A DNA stretch of 64,000 nucleotides from Basidiobolus meristosporus CBS 931.73 (lineage: Eukaryota > Basidiobolomycota > Basidiobolomycetes > Basidiobolales > Basidiobolaceae): NCBI GenBank assembly GCA_002104905.1, contig MCFE01000408.1, positions 1 to 64,000 of the forward strand, given 5' to 3'. Both the position numbers and the translations under genes were made by a program. Under the pieces are notes generated by a model, which was not told where the DNA came from, did no database searches, and was given only the letters and a program-made list of their open reading frames with translations. This document shows positions 46,328 to 55,733 of this stretch, piece after piece; positions within the stretch are counted from its first letter, which is position 1, and each line of letters opens with the position of its first letter.

Positions 46328-47045
46328 TCACTTACATTCGATTTCATGGCAAACGTTGTGATTGGAGCCCTCTTCTGCTAGGCTTTCCACTTCCATTGCT
46401 GCTGTAGAGTTCTGCCGCCCCGATGGCACCGTTTGAGCTGCTCCCGAATTCCTGGTGATCAAGAAAACACTGAAGATCATGCCCAGACAGCCAACCCCTC
46501 GCTCCCATGTCAGCGAACGCTTGTTCACGCCAACCAAGGCAAAATGGTCCATCAACATGGTAATGATGATCTGTGTAGGCACCACCACCGCAACGTAATT
46601 TGCAGCCCCAATCTTTGGGATGCTAACCACCTGAGAGAAAATGTATACTACACCCAACACTCCGCCAATCCAGCCCCACCATGGGGCCCCTTCGCAAAGA
46701 AGTTAGTAGGGTTGTTGCGCCCATGTTCGACTGATATCACCCACCGTGGAAAGCATCGGAGCTCAGAGCGGGGTGTGTATTGGCTCGAGTTTCAACCATA
46801 AAGTACAATAGAAGGGGCATTAAACCGACTCCAAAGGATGTTAATGCGGCAAAAGACTTCGCCGTAAGTCTTCCCAACGCTCCGTTGCACGCTATTTGAG
46901 GGATCATGATTTGAGAAAACAGTGGGACTCTCATGGCTCAGGCCAACCGACAAAACCAAAATGACAAACCAGCTTGAACGGCAAGACCACACCCGCTTAA
47001 AGCCAACAGAAAGGCCAGAAAAAGGAAGTTATCCAACACGGACAT
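46328..47045 (-). CDS. YdcZ/DUF606-type membrane transporter-like protein
   Basis: Three exons (47045-46970, 46891-46745, 46689-46328) give 194 residues in one phase; introns are 78 and 55 nt, the latter with a CTAAC branch site. Exon 1 (MSVLDNFLFLAFLLALSGCG) plus exon 2 yields LAVQAACNGALGRLTAKSF, the typical DMT_YdcZ opening (a hydrophobic helix, then Q.g.Na.LG). Exon 3 gives APWWGWIGGVLGVVYIFSQ, then PKIGAANYVAVVVPTQIIIT and LMDHFALVG, again as in the family (WW.w.GG.lG..yv; G......v.GQl..a...D.fG). Five hydrophobic segments are visible, followed by a hydrophilic tail. Substrate unknown; the superfamily is drug/metabolite transporters, acting in a membrane. Splice sites were selected by protein continuity, so the first two junctions are slightly less sure. 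Confidence 0.78.
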
Positions 47046-47544
47046 CGAAGAAACCCACCTGGAGTTGGCGGACACCTGGTGGAGCTGGTAAGGTGGGAAG
47101 GGGACGTCTTCGGAAGAGCAGGTTGCAAATCCTCCATGAAAAGGGGATCAAGCACTGTCGGTTAATTATACCATTTTGGCCGACAAGTGACCTGAAATCC
47201 ACCATCCGTCCGTACGCGCGGTTAAGCGTATCAAGTTTTAGTGGCCATCGAGATCGATCGCAGTTTGTGTTTCAAATATCCTTCTTGGAATCAGGATTGG
47301 ACAGCGCTCGCGAGTCCATGCAACGGCTTGCCAATCCCGTGATGTAGCCTAGTTGATGTGCACTCTACCTGAAGTACGCAATGATGCAGTATTTCATTTG
47401 TAATCATCACACATCAATTTCGAAGGTCATAGGAAGCATGGGCCCATTGCATTGGCTAGCACCACATCTATATGTATCCATGCCTAAATATCATATTAAT
47501 AAAGCGATGGGATGAGATCATTGTCCGCACCAGGCCCACTAAGC

Positions 47545-47809
47545 ATGGACTCCTCAACCTATACGGACGAATCGAGTAGTTGCCAATCCTCAGGGAAGGT
47601 ACGTATTCTGCGGACTGTCAATCCACTCTGGCAATCCGTCTATACTAAGCTAAAAATAGAATGATTCCTGCTCAGGCTCTTTGCTCCTACTGCAAGGAAG
47701 AGACATCGCCATGGAATTATTCCAGAAGCGGAGAATACAAGGGGCACCAACACCACTATGTAGCAGAGAATTCTTAAAGCAGTTTACCTCGTGTTACAAC
47801 ACCCATTGA
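47545..47809 (+). CDS. Possible small two-exon ORF (67 residues)
   Basis: ATG at 47,545; exon 1 ends 47,598 before GTACGT; a 61-nt intron ends TAAAAATAG at 47,659; exon 2 runs 47,660-47,809. The product would start MDSSTYTDESSSCQSSGK and has no recognised domain. The second exon is also open in another frame (CSYCKEETSPWNYS), so the model may be chance. Kept only because the donor is canonical and the phase is consistent. Confidence 0.2.
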
Positions 47810-48033
47810 GGCAATCCATAATAAGCTGTGCTAATTAAGGTATCCTACAGCCAATTGGACCAATCACCTCGCCATCAACCCTCATCCCTCATGGGAACAT
47901 CAATCATCATGGAAGCAATCAATCAAGCACAATAACGCAATTATTTATAGAAATCATTAAACGCTCCTTTATCAATTCAACATCCGGGTGCCAATTGGTC
48001 GCTTTCCAATTAATGAATTTCGCTGTGGCCTCG

Positions 48034-48046
48034 CCCATAAATACCA
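48034..48046 (+). promoter_or_regulatory. TATA-like box of the PLC-like gene
   Basis: CCCATAAATACC about 50 nt upstream of the ATG at 48,091, the only TATA-like element nearby. Confidence 0.4.
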
Positions 48047-48090
48047 GACGTGGGTTGGCGGTTTCTAGCAATTCCTAGCTTGCATTCAAC

Positions 48091-49098
48091 ATGCGCACTT
48101 TTCACTTGTTGGTCTCCTGTGCACTCGCGGTTGGTTGTTTTTTCGGCCCCGTCACCGCTCAGTCGACCACCACCCCATCTGCTTGTAACGGTGCTGCTGC
48201 CCTTTGCAACCGCAAATATAATGAAGTTGCCTATGCAACCACCCACAACGCCTACGCTCTATCCCCCGACACGGCCGGCAACCAAAACAACCCAATTGCA
48301 AAGCAGCTTACCGATGGAATTCGTGGGCTAATGTTGGATTTGCACAAGTCGAACCAATCGAGCGCCATCCACCTTTGCCATACATCATGCCAGGTCCTTG
48401 ATGCCGGGCCTTTGACCACGGCCCTTAGTGATATCAAAAGCTTCCTGGACAAAAACCGCAACGAGGTGGTGACCATCTTCTTCGAGAACGCCGACAACTT
48501 CTCTGCGAAGGAAATCACCGCTGCATTCACTCAGACTGGCCTTCAGAGCTATGCCGCCACCTTCACCAACCAGACTCTTCCCACCTTGGCCAAGATGATC
48601 CAAGACAACAAGCGTTTGGTCGTTTTCACCGACTCAAACGCCGACCCCAAAGCCTCCCCCATCATCATGGACGAGTACAGCTACGTATGGGAAACTCCCT
48701 TTTCCGTGGGACTGAACGGCTCCTTTACTTGTTCTATCGATCGCCCCAAAGATCAACAGAAGGCCATGTATGTTCTAAACCACTTCATCTACGTCGAGCT
48801 AAACCTCCAAGGCAGCAACATTCAAATCCCCGCCGCCAACTACGCCACCACCACCAACGCCCAGTCGTTGGCCAACCATGCCAGCCAGTGCAACCAGGAA
48901 CGCAACCAGATGCCGAACTTCATCGCAGTTGATTTCTATGATGTCGGGAACGTTTTCCAGGTGGTCGCCAACTTAAATCAGGTCCCCTACACCGCTCCCT
49001 CCAAGGGGACTACCGGGGACAAATCCACGGCCGCTGGTTTCGGCCCCCACTATTTTGGTCTCTCGGCCTTCGTGCTGGCCAGTGTGCTACTCTATTAA
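48091..49098 (+). CDS. Secreted PLC-like phosphodiesterase, probable GPI-anchored protein
   Basis: Single exon, 335 residues. Signal peptide at 1-23 (MRTFHLLVSCALAVGCFFG, cleavage near VTA-QS). The PI-PLC X-type TIM barrel follows: first active-site His in ATTHNAY (about residue 52), second in HLCHTSCQ (about 97), with IRGLMLDLHKS between and LDKNRNEVVTIFFE after it. Later blocks, VVFTDSNAD and NFIAVDFYDVGN, are typical of fungal PLC-like phosphodiesterases of the superfamily. Several N-glycosylation sites (NQS, NFS, NQT, NGS). The C-terminal 20 residues are hydrophobic after a small-residue stretch (GDKSTAAGFG), fitting a GPI signal. Act outside the cell on unknown phosphodiesters. Enzymatic activity is inferred, not shown; metal ligands cannot be checked by eye. 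Confidence 0.88.
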   Translation: MRTFHLLVSCALAVGCFFGPVTAQSTTTPSACNGAAALCNRKYNEVAYATTHNAYALSPDTAGNQNNPIAKQLTDGIRGLMLDLHKSNQSSAIHLCHTSCQVLDAGPLTTALSDIKSFLDKNRNEVVTIFFENADNFSAKEITAAFTQTGLQSYAATFTNQTLPTLAKMIQDNKRLVVFTDSNADPKASPIIMDEYSYVWETPFSVGLNGSFTCSIDRPKDQQKAMYVLNHFIYVELNLQGSNIQIPAANYATTTNAQSLANHASQCNQERNQMPNFIAVDFYDVGNVFQVVANLNQVPYTAPSKGTTGDKSTAAGFGPHYFGLSAFVLASVLLY

Positions 49099-50364
49099 TC
49101 CCTAATAACGAACCCACCGTCATGATCATGTAATTTTACAATCAGCACAACGCAAATTAAATGAAATCATTTGAATCATCCAGCCACAGCAACCACCGAA
49201 ATTTGTAGGCCCGTGGCACCTTGGTGTCTGATTGCAATTTGGAGGTTCCCATATTGGTCAGCATCCGTTGGGGTGCGATTCGAGGAAGCTGATGTTACAT
49301 CCATTTATGTGAGTCAGTCGTAGGTTAGCGGGCGCCATCTGTGTCAGTTTGCCAAATGAGAGGTTCATTACACTCGATATAACGGAGTCACAACACCTGT
49401 GTAACCGCCAAGTTTCATTTTCCAGCCAATTTGATCCATCTCCACCAGGAATGTCAATCGGATTCCTTGGCGAAGGATCTCTCAGCAGTGTCGGCAGCTG
49501 AATGCAAGTGTTGTCGACGCAGAGGTGCCCAGAGATGAGCGGACAGGCATCTTTTGACAGATGCGTGTCCAACAGTATTACCATGGTTGGTAACTTCAAC
49601 ATAGAAATGGTTTGTATCCTGTGACTGCGATTGTTGGCCATGTGATGCTCAATCCGGCCCGGCAACAAGGTGGCTAATATCGACTGGCTCTGGCCGGCAG
49701 GTGCAAGTGCTTGGATAAAGCCACTGATCCATCAAACCATTGCAAATTGTTTGGCTGGTCGTCAATCAGTTCGGCACTCTATGCATGATTATTATTGGAA
49801 TGCAACACTCATCTATTGCAGTTTGGCAATAAATACATGTAGACATCCAGTTTATAGTACCTGCATCTTCGATGGCATCTGGGTATATTGTGGGTGATTC
49901 AGGCGTCCAGTAAGACCGCTATAACCTTCAACCCACTCCAGAGGAATTCAGGTAGACTTCTAACCCAGTACATAATGTGAATCATATGTTCTATTTATAG
50001 CGGGGGCAGGGCTCCGTTACACCAGGCTTTACTCTTTGGTGCAAGTATCTACCCTGTTAGAGCATATATACGGGGTGAGTAGATCGCCGTCAGGTTTCTG
50101 GGTGCATGTCGCTTTAGAAAGAATAGCAATGGATTGTTCATATGTGTGGTAATATTGGCTGGAAATTGAGCCGCTTGGAGATTACATCAAAACAGCGATT
50201 AAAACCATTTGTATTGGGGTGAGGTACAGAGCTATTTAGCCTTGACCAATGTACCACATCTAATATCACAGCAGCCAGACTCTCTCGTGCAAGCAACTAT
50301 ACTCCCACCAGCAGCTAGTTTCTAGCAGTATGTCACGCCTTAGGCCTGCTCTGAGGATCCTAGC
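49099..50364. other. Intergenic region, no supported gene
   Basis: Contains one minus-strand open stretch of 136 codons (49,258-49,668) that lacks hallmarks of a gene: no conserved motif, Met start without context, no neighbouring exons that extend it. I therefore do not call it. The rest is AT-rich. Confidence 0.4.
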
Positions 50365-50866
50365 CTACGTCGTTTCGTCATTTTCGTCATCATCCCAACC
50401 AATTGGATCCGTACGAGTAATCCATGCGACCGTAGCTTCTGGCGGAAACTGAACCTTGACTGGCATGCCGCAATGGATATTAAAAAGTCCATTCATGCCC
50501 CACCGTGGAATGATGTCGGTGCAGTATTCTCCAGGAATACTCGAGTCAGGATTTCGGAAATAATCTTGACTTGAGACACGGAACATCTGTACCGCCGACT
50601 TGATCCATCAGGATTGGTTTAGAAATCAGGTGACCAGATCGCGCCTCATTTTAGATTGGGAGCTCTGCCAACATCGACTGACAGGTTTGTTGGCGACGCC
50701 TCTGATGTTTGGTAAAAAGAAAATGGAGAAACCCCACGGAAACCCTACCTCCTAGAGGCCGCAGAGAAATAGAACCCAACAGCCCAAACATCTCCGGATA
50801 TTCTCTGCCTTTCTCTTGGATGCTAGAGTAATCAGACACTGCTAGCTTCTTAGCTGTTGATTGCAT
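50365..50866 (-). CDS. Hypothetical protein, three short exons
   Basis: Model 50866-50749, 50699-50635, 50586-50365 gives 134 residues without a stop and in phase throughout. Introns are 49 and 48 nt; the second has a TCTAAAC branch-like site but a weak GTCACC donor. The N-terminal half (SDYSSIQEKGREYPEMFGLL) and the C-terminal half (VKVQFPPEATVAWITRTDP then an acidic tail WDDDENDETT) are both protein-like. No known family recognised. It could be a real small gene or part of a larger one whose upstream exons I cannot see. Confidence 0.4.
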
Positions 50867-51682
50867 AAGGAGAGTCTGGACAGGACTTGAAAATACCTAC
50901 CGAAATAAGTCACTAGCTGCTTGGATTAAACGTTCCAATCTCACTTGCTGCAGTTTTACACGGTTATGTTGGTGGTGAAGGCAATTCAATTTTAGTCTCT
51001 GTTTCTACAAGCTACCCCAGCAACTCAAGTTTCAAATGTGCTTGATTCATGTCAATGTCCCATACAGTGGGCTGCAGTCAACTCGCACCATATTCCGGAG
51101 TTCATGCACCGTTAAGTGACATTTGTAAAGCAATAGTTGTTTGTAAAGTATTCAACGTGTGTGTGAGTAGAGAACACATCATAGCACTTGATCATTCCGG
51201 AATTCATACTTGGTCACTTACCAATTTCCAAGAATTGATGAAAGCACTGAATGCATACAACAGTCTCCAGCATTGTGTTAAATACATGGCTTAAAATTGA
51301 ATCACTCATGCACGATCACTCCACACCTGGTCAGCGTGCTTGATATATATATATATACAAACACCAATCTTGCTAAATGTGCCAACATCCAAAGGAGAGG
51401 AAAAATTGAAAATGCAAAAAGCCTTTTTCTATGCATGCGGCCCTTCAGGTGCTTCCAGAGCATATTTAGCCTGACCAAGTACTCTATTCCACCATTTCTA
51501 CCAAGTATCCTCTGGCACTTCCATACTGAACACCAACATTTGACACATTTCGCATGCAATTTCTTTGAGTTTCAATGCGCATCTTCGATCAATGTTTGAG
51601 TAAAGCTAACAGTTCTTATGAAACTTGGGTAATATCAATCAGATGAATATAATTAAGAACCATTCAGATGATGGAAAAATAC
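50867..51682. other. Intergenic AT-rich DNA
   Basis: No supported gene. A short TA microsatellite occurs at about 51,340-51,357 (TGATATATATATATAC). Confidence 0.4.
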
Positions 51683-51990
51683 TGTTGTAAATTTTGCATT
51701 CACCCATAAGTAGTTTCATCAACAAAGTTCTCAGGATTTACATTAAAATTTTTCTGCCAGAATGCCAGATACCCTGAATATGATGTTTCTCAAGCTTGCC
51801 CAAAAGACCCCAAACTTTGCACACCTGTTGCAGGGAATCTTGTAGATATGATCTATGTGTTGCTTTTCATGGCCTGGGTTGGGTATGAATGCCACTATTA
51901 CACCCGACGAAACTCTAGGTGAAGACCACATCACCAGGTGAAAATGCACACTTGTGATGTTGGATAACTTATCAGTTCAATACACGCAAT
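51683..51990 (+). repeat. Decayed solo LTR of Copia family A
   Basis: Starts TGTTGTAAATTTTGC as the A2 LTR does, then shares CTCAAGCTTGCCCAAAAGACCCCAAA-type sequence (A2: CCAAACAGCCCCAAACTTTG) and ACACCTG..GGGAATCTT. The right end cannot be fixed; target duplication not visible. It is the only retroelement trace I can support in the gene-bearing half. Confidence 0.5.
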
Positions 51991-54650
51991 AGCCCAATCA
52001 GTATCAATTGGATTGATGCTACTAGTGGCCTCAGATATTGGCATATGGAGATATTATAGATGAGTGCTGAGCATTAAAATGATTTGGTTTGACCTCTAAA
52101 GTATGTGTGAATCGCAAGTTTGCACTTGGTGTATGAATTACGGACGTGAGATCTGATTTACAAGGTGTGAGCTGATCCTTTGAGTTAGTGAGGATCTGGA
52201 ACTTCGCATACAGCTTTACATAGTTTTCTGTTCTTCTCCACATGGTTTTGCCAATGTATAAGTTCGTAAGCTGAAAATTACCTCAGGTGACATCCCATTA
52301 GCATATAGTGAGTGCCAAGCCACTCATACTGCTAAAAATATGTATTATTGCATTACACGCTCACCCAGATTCTACACCCCAAACCGCTGGCAATCAACAA
52401 CAACTGTCAATGTTTCGGAAATAAGGTGGCATTCAAAGGTCACTTCAAAGCCTTCCCAAACCTCACAAATTTGCTCGCATCTTTCAATAGTATTTTCTAA
52501 CTCATATTATAAATTCATGATTTCCTATCAAAACTGGAATGATCTGTAGCATCAAATCATTTCCAGGTCCCAGTTCTACTTGCTATACACATTTGTAGAT
52601 ATATACCTCACCAATACTAATATGTCTAACGGATAAAATTGTCATATCCCGAGACCCTATTAAACGTAGAGTAAGCTGGTTGGGGTGTATGCATGGCCAA
52701 TCTAATTGTTAAGCGTTGTTCCACACAGGAAAAGAGTCGAGGTCTGCTACAAACGTACACCCGCTGGTGCATGGGAGTAAGCACCATGGATAGGACAGTG
52801 GGAAACAGGCTACGGGGTTGCGCCAGGAGAGCGCCATGATGGAGGAGGAGTCGTGGTCATTTATGCCGATACCATTTTCCCATCATTCCACAGACTAGGG
52901 GAGTGCCCAAAAATTGGTCGCAAAGGGATTCCTATGGCTAAGGAGCAACGTACCTAAGCCAAAAATCGTTGGAAGCGGATTGTGGCACCACTCATCACTC
53001 CCACCTCACAGTATTGGCAAGGGCTTACATAATGAAACTCACAGCGTCCAGAGAGGTCTCAGTTGGTTTGGGAGGCTAAGGCCGCCATTCGAGAGACATG
53101 GTGGAGAGAATCACACCATGAATCTTCTACTAAGTGCTTCAATAGGGGGCTTCCTGAACGAATGATGTAGCGATGGAATGGTCCATCATGGACTAGATAT
53201 TCTAGAACCAACCCCTGACTTGCACTGGACAATAAGTCCATTCGTGGGTACACCAGCTCCCCACTTGGGCTCGTTTCAGTTTCAGGATGTTTTCAGATAT
53301 TCCATTCAAGCAACGTGGTCTCGTTGAATCCTTGATGCTGATTTATGGGTGTCTCGGTATTCGTCAGGGCGTCTAAGCATTTGGCCGGCCTTATCCCACT
53401 CTGATCACAGTCTCTAGAAGGAACTGGTATTTCGTGTAACTAACTGACACAGTGCTTTGGATTGTTTTGAGTGACCACTCTCGTTTCTATGGCCAGCCAA
53501 CCAATCCCGACAGAAGTTTCTGGCCCTTCTAATCGGGAATCTCTGCACTCACCAAGTGCGATATCTGCTATTACGTGATGAACATCGAGGCCTAGACGTA
53601 GCGGTGGAGCCTGTAACAAGAGTGTGCACCAAAATGACCGGTTTGGATTGCGCTGAATGCGTGACTCTGGCTGATGTCCATCAGGTATCGGTTTGGATCT
53701 GCATCCTTCCCACTACGATCACAAGAAATCTTCCGTTTGGTGGGAGGGGGGAGGCTATTTAAAAGGGATATCTTGGTTGGCCTGTTCTCTCTTCATATGG
53801 CACCAATTAAATTACTTGTTTGATTTGCTTGTGGTGAAACGTTCGACACTCGATTAACAAGGTTAATCCAGCAGATTAGAAGATATCAGCCCTGTAACAC
53901 TCAGCAGTCGATGAAAGCGTGCAAGTGGAGCGGACTCGTGGTGTGGATTTGAAGACGCTGGCTAACCAGAATGATGGTTCCGTAGGTTTCACGTGTAGCA
54001 TCACTGCCTTTAGCAACCCAAGCTAGTGTAGCGGGGAGAGAGGAATGTCGGATGGTGGGAGACAGCCTAGAATTAGTTGGGTCACCTGAATGCCACCATC
54101 TGAGTCGACTTGACCAAAATCGGCTAAAGAGCCATCGCTGGGTTAGGCGGCTTCTGTGTATCAAAGAATATTGTCTGCCCATTCCCATGTAGGAGCATGG
54201 TACTCCGAATGGAACCAGCCGGTTGAGTCGAAGGAAATCGGTGCCCGCCAGCTAGCTCCAGAGGATGTCCAGCAGATTGGCGGGGATGGTGTGGGGACTA
54301 ATTTGGTACGTGGGCTTCTATTTTACCGGATTGAGCGTAACGTTGATTAACTGGCGTCACTCCAGCTGATTCATATCGCGCTTTCCTTTTTCCTTCTGCA
54401 GTAACATGGATGATGGATAACCTGACGAAAGGGGCCTCCATGATGCATGTGTGACATGGGTAATCATGACATCCACCCATCAGAGTAGATGGTTGACTCA
54501 GCGGCAGGTCATTGTCCACCAATAGATGCGCCATTTTTGACTGGTCAAAATTAGAACCTTTATTGGGGTTGCATAACATGGGTATTAGGAAGTAAATTAC
54601 AAACAATTTAACAAATAAGGAATCGTGTCTAATTATGTGATTGAGGGTTG
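51991..54650. other. Long intergenic region, no supported gene
   Basis: Short open stretches occur on both strands (for example 54,298-54,606 minus, 102 codons), but none has recognisable motifs, splice extensions or good composition. I see no RNA gene or repeat here. Confidence 0.4.
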
Positions 54651-55658
54651 TTAGTCTTTCTTTGACTTCTCTGCTTCATGATGGGGTGGCGCTACCCAGT
54701 ATATGGCTCCCTGGACTATGCATGCCAGGAGAGGTGCAATCCATGGTATCCAATGCTGTTGGTAATTGTTAGCAGCGACTGCCAACCCAAGGAACTTGGC
54801 TGGGTTAGCACCCGCCCCACCAAAGCCCGGCGTTAAGCCACCACTTACAAAAATATTGAGCCCCAGAGCCAATCCTACGCACACCGGGCCAATGACCGGA
54901 CCAAACACCTTCTGCTGCTTTGGATCAATAGCAGTGCCCCATGTTATCCATATGTAAGACCAACTAAAGAGGAATTCCAAGCAAAATGCTTGTCCAACTG
55001 TGACCACGCTAGGGTCAAAGCCCCAGGAGCCTAGCTTTGTAGAGGCAGTTACCGTTGGGCCACAGCAAACACGGAGGAAGGCACCGCCAAGAAGAGCACC
55101 TATGATATGCATGAACAGGTATATGACCGCTCGAGGTATGGAGCAGAGTTTCGTAAAAACCGCCGTCCAAGTAATCATGGGGTTAAAGTGAGCACCGGAA
55201 ATGGCGGCTGTTGCCATGATAAACAGCGTAAGAGTGACAAAAACGCCAAGCCCAACATCAAGAGACACCACGGGCCCTCCCACTTGAGTGGCCCAAACTG
55301 TCACTCCCCCGGATACCATTACATAAAGTGCCATTAAGAACAGCTCGGCCACTCCAGAGCGCCAGACACTGATGCTACGGAACTCCGACCAGTCGAACAT
55401 CTGCTCCAAGGTAAGATGGTCCTCATCTGCAACAATGTCTGGATGGAACTCCGGAATTGGCACTCCAGAAAGAGATTTCCTATGAGGGATTGCGTTCAGT
55501 GAGGCTTGACGGCTCCTAGTGATGTGATGGCCCAAAGACGCGACATGATCGACAGATATAGGAAGACCGTTGCCTGCGTTGAAAGCAGCCTCATGAGGTC
55601 GATGTTCTGTGGCACCCAAGCTAACAAATGTGTCTGGGGCAAACCGTGAAGTTTCCAT
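54651..55658 (-). CDS. Aquaporin/MIP-family channel with atypical NPA motifs
   Basis: Single exon, 335 residues. An N-terminal cytoplasmic extension of about 95 residues (with RKSLSGVPIPEFHPD) precedes six hydrophobic segments from about residue 98 to 322. The first half-helix signature is SGAHFNPMITW (NPM at 159-161), the second GAGANPAKFLG (NPA at 285-287), so the first Ala is Met and the Arg that usually follows the second NPA in the ar/R filter is Lys (K288). The protein would conduct water or small solutes across a membrane; specificity cannot be read from sequence. Fungal MIP proteins with a variant first NPA are known, but I cannot place this one in a subgroup. No introns, and a TATA-like box lies about 65 nt upstream. 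Confidence 0.88.
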   Translation of the reverse strand: METSRFAPDTFVSLGATEHRPHEAAFNAGNGLPISVDHVASLGHHITRSRQASLNAIPHRKSLSGVPIPEFHPDIVADEDHLTLEQMFDWSEFRSISVWRSGVAELFLMALYVMVSGGVTVWATQVGGPVVSLDVGLGVFVTLTLFIMATAAISGAHFNPMITWTAVFTKLCSIPRAVIYLFMHIIGALLGGAFLRVCCGPTVTASTKLGSWGFDPSVVTVGQAFCLEFLFSWSYIWITWGTAIDPKQQKVFGPVIGPVCVGLALGLNIFVSGGLTPGFGGAGANPAKFLGLAVAANNYQQHWIPWIAPLLACIVQGAIYWVAPPHHEAEKSKKD

Positions 55659-55720
55659 ATGATAAATGGGAAGATGGCTGGATGTGTGTCAAGGGATCTG
55701 AGGATTTATGGCATAAGCCC

Positions 55721-55733
55721 AGCAATATATACC
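55721..55733 (-). promoter_or_regulatory. TATA-like box of the aquaporin gene
   Basis: Minus strand GGTATATATTGC, about 63-75 nt upstream of the ATG at 55,658. Confidence 0.45.

Larger units (their letters stand above)
47046..48090. other. Divergent intergenic region between YdcZ-like and PLC-like genes
   Basis: Shared upstream region of two divergent genes. It may contain a small spliced ORF (see 47,545-47,809). Nothing else supported. Confidence 0.4.

Noticed and set aside
46328-47045. NIPA-type magnesium transporter
   Set aside because: Considered because of the multi-helix fragment, but the spliced protein has the YdcZ/DUF606 opening and motif order and is too short for NIPA.
48091-49098. 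Naming the gene as a true phosphatidylinositol-specific phospholipase C
   Set aside because: Only the X-type barrel with two His motifs is visible; PH, EF, Y and C2 domains are absent, as in the secreted PLC-like group whose substrate is unknown.
49258-49668. 136-codon minus-strand ORF
   Set aside because: No recognisable motif, no extending exons with good splice sites and no typical codon pattern; likely chance.
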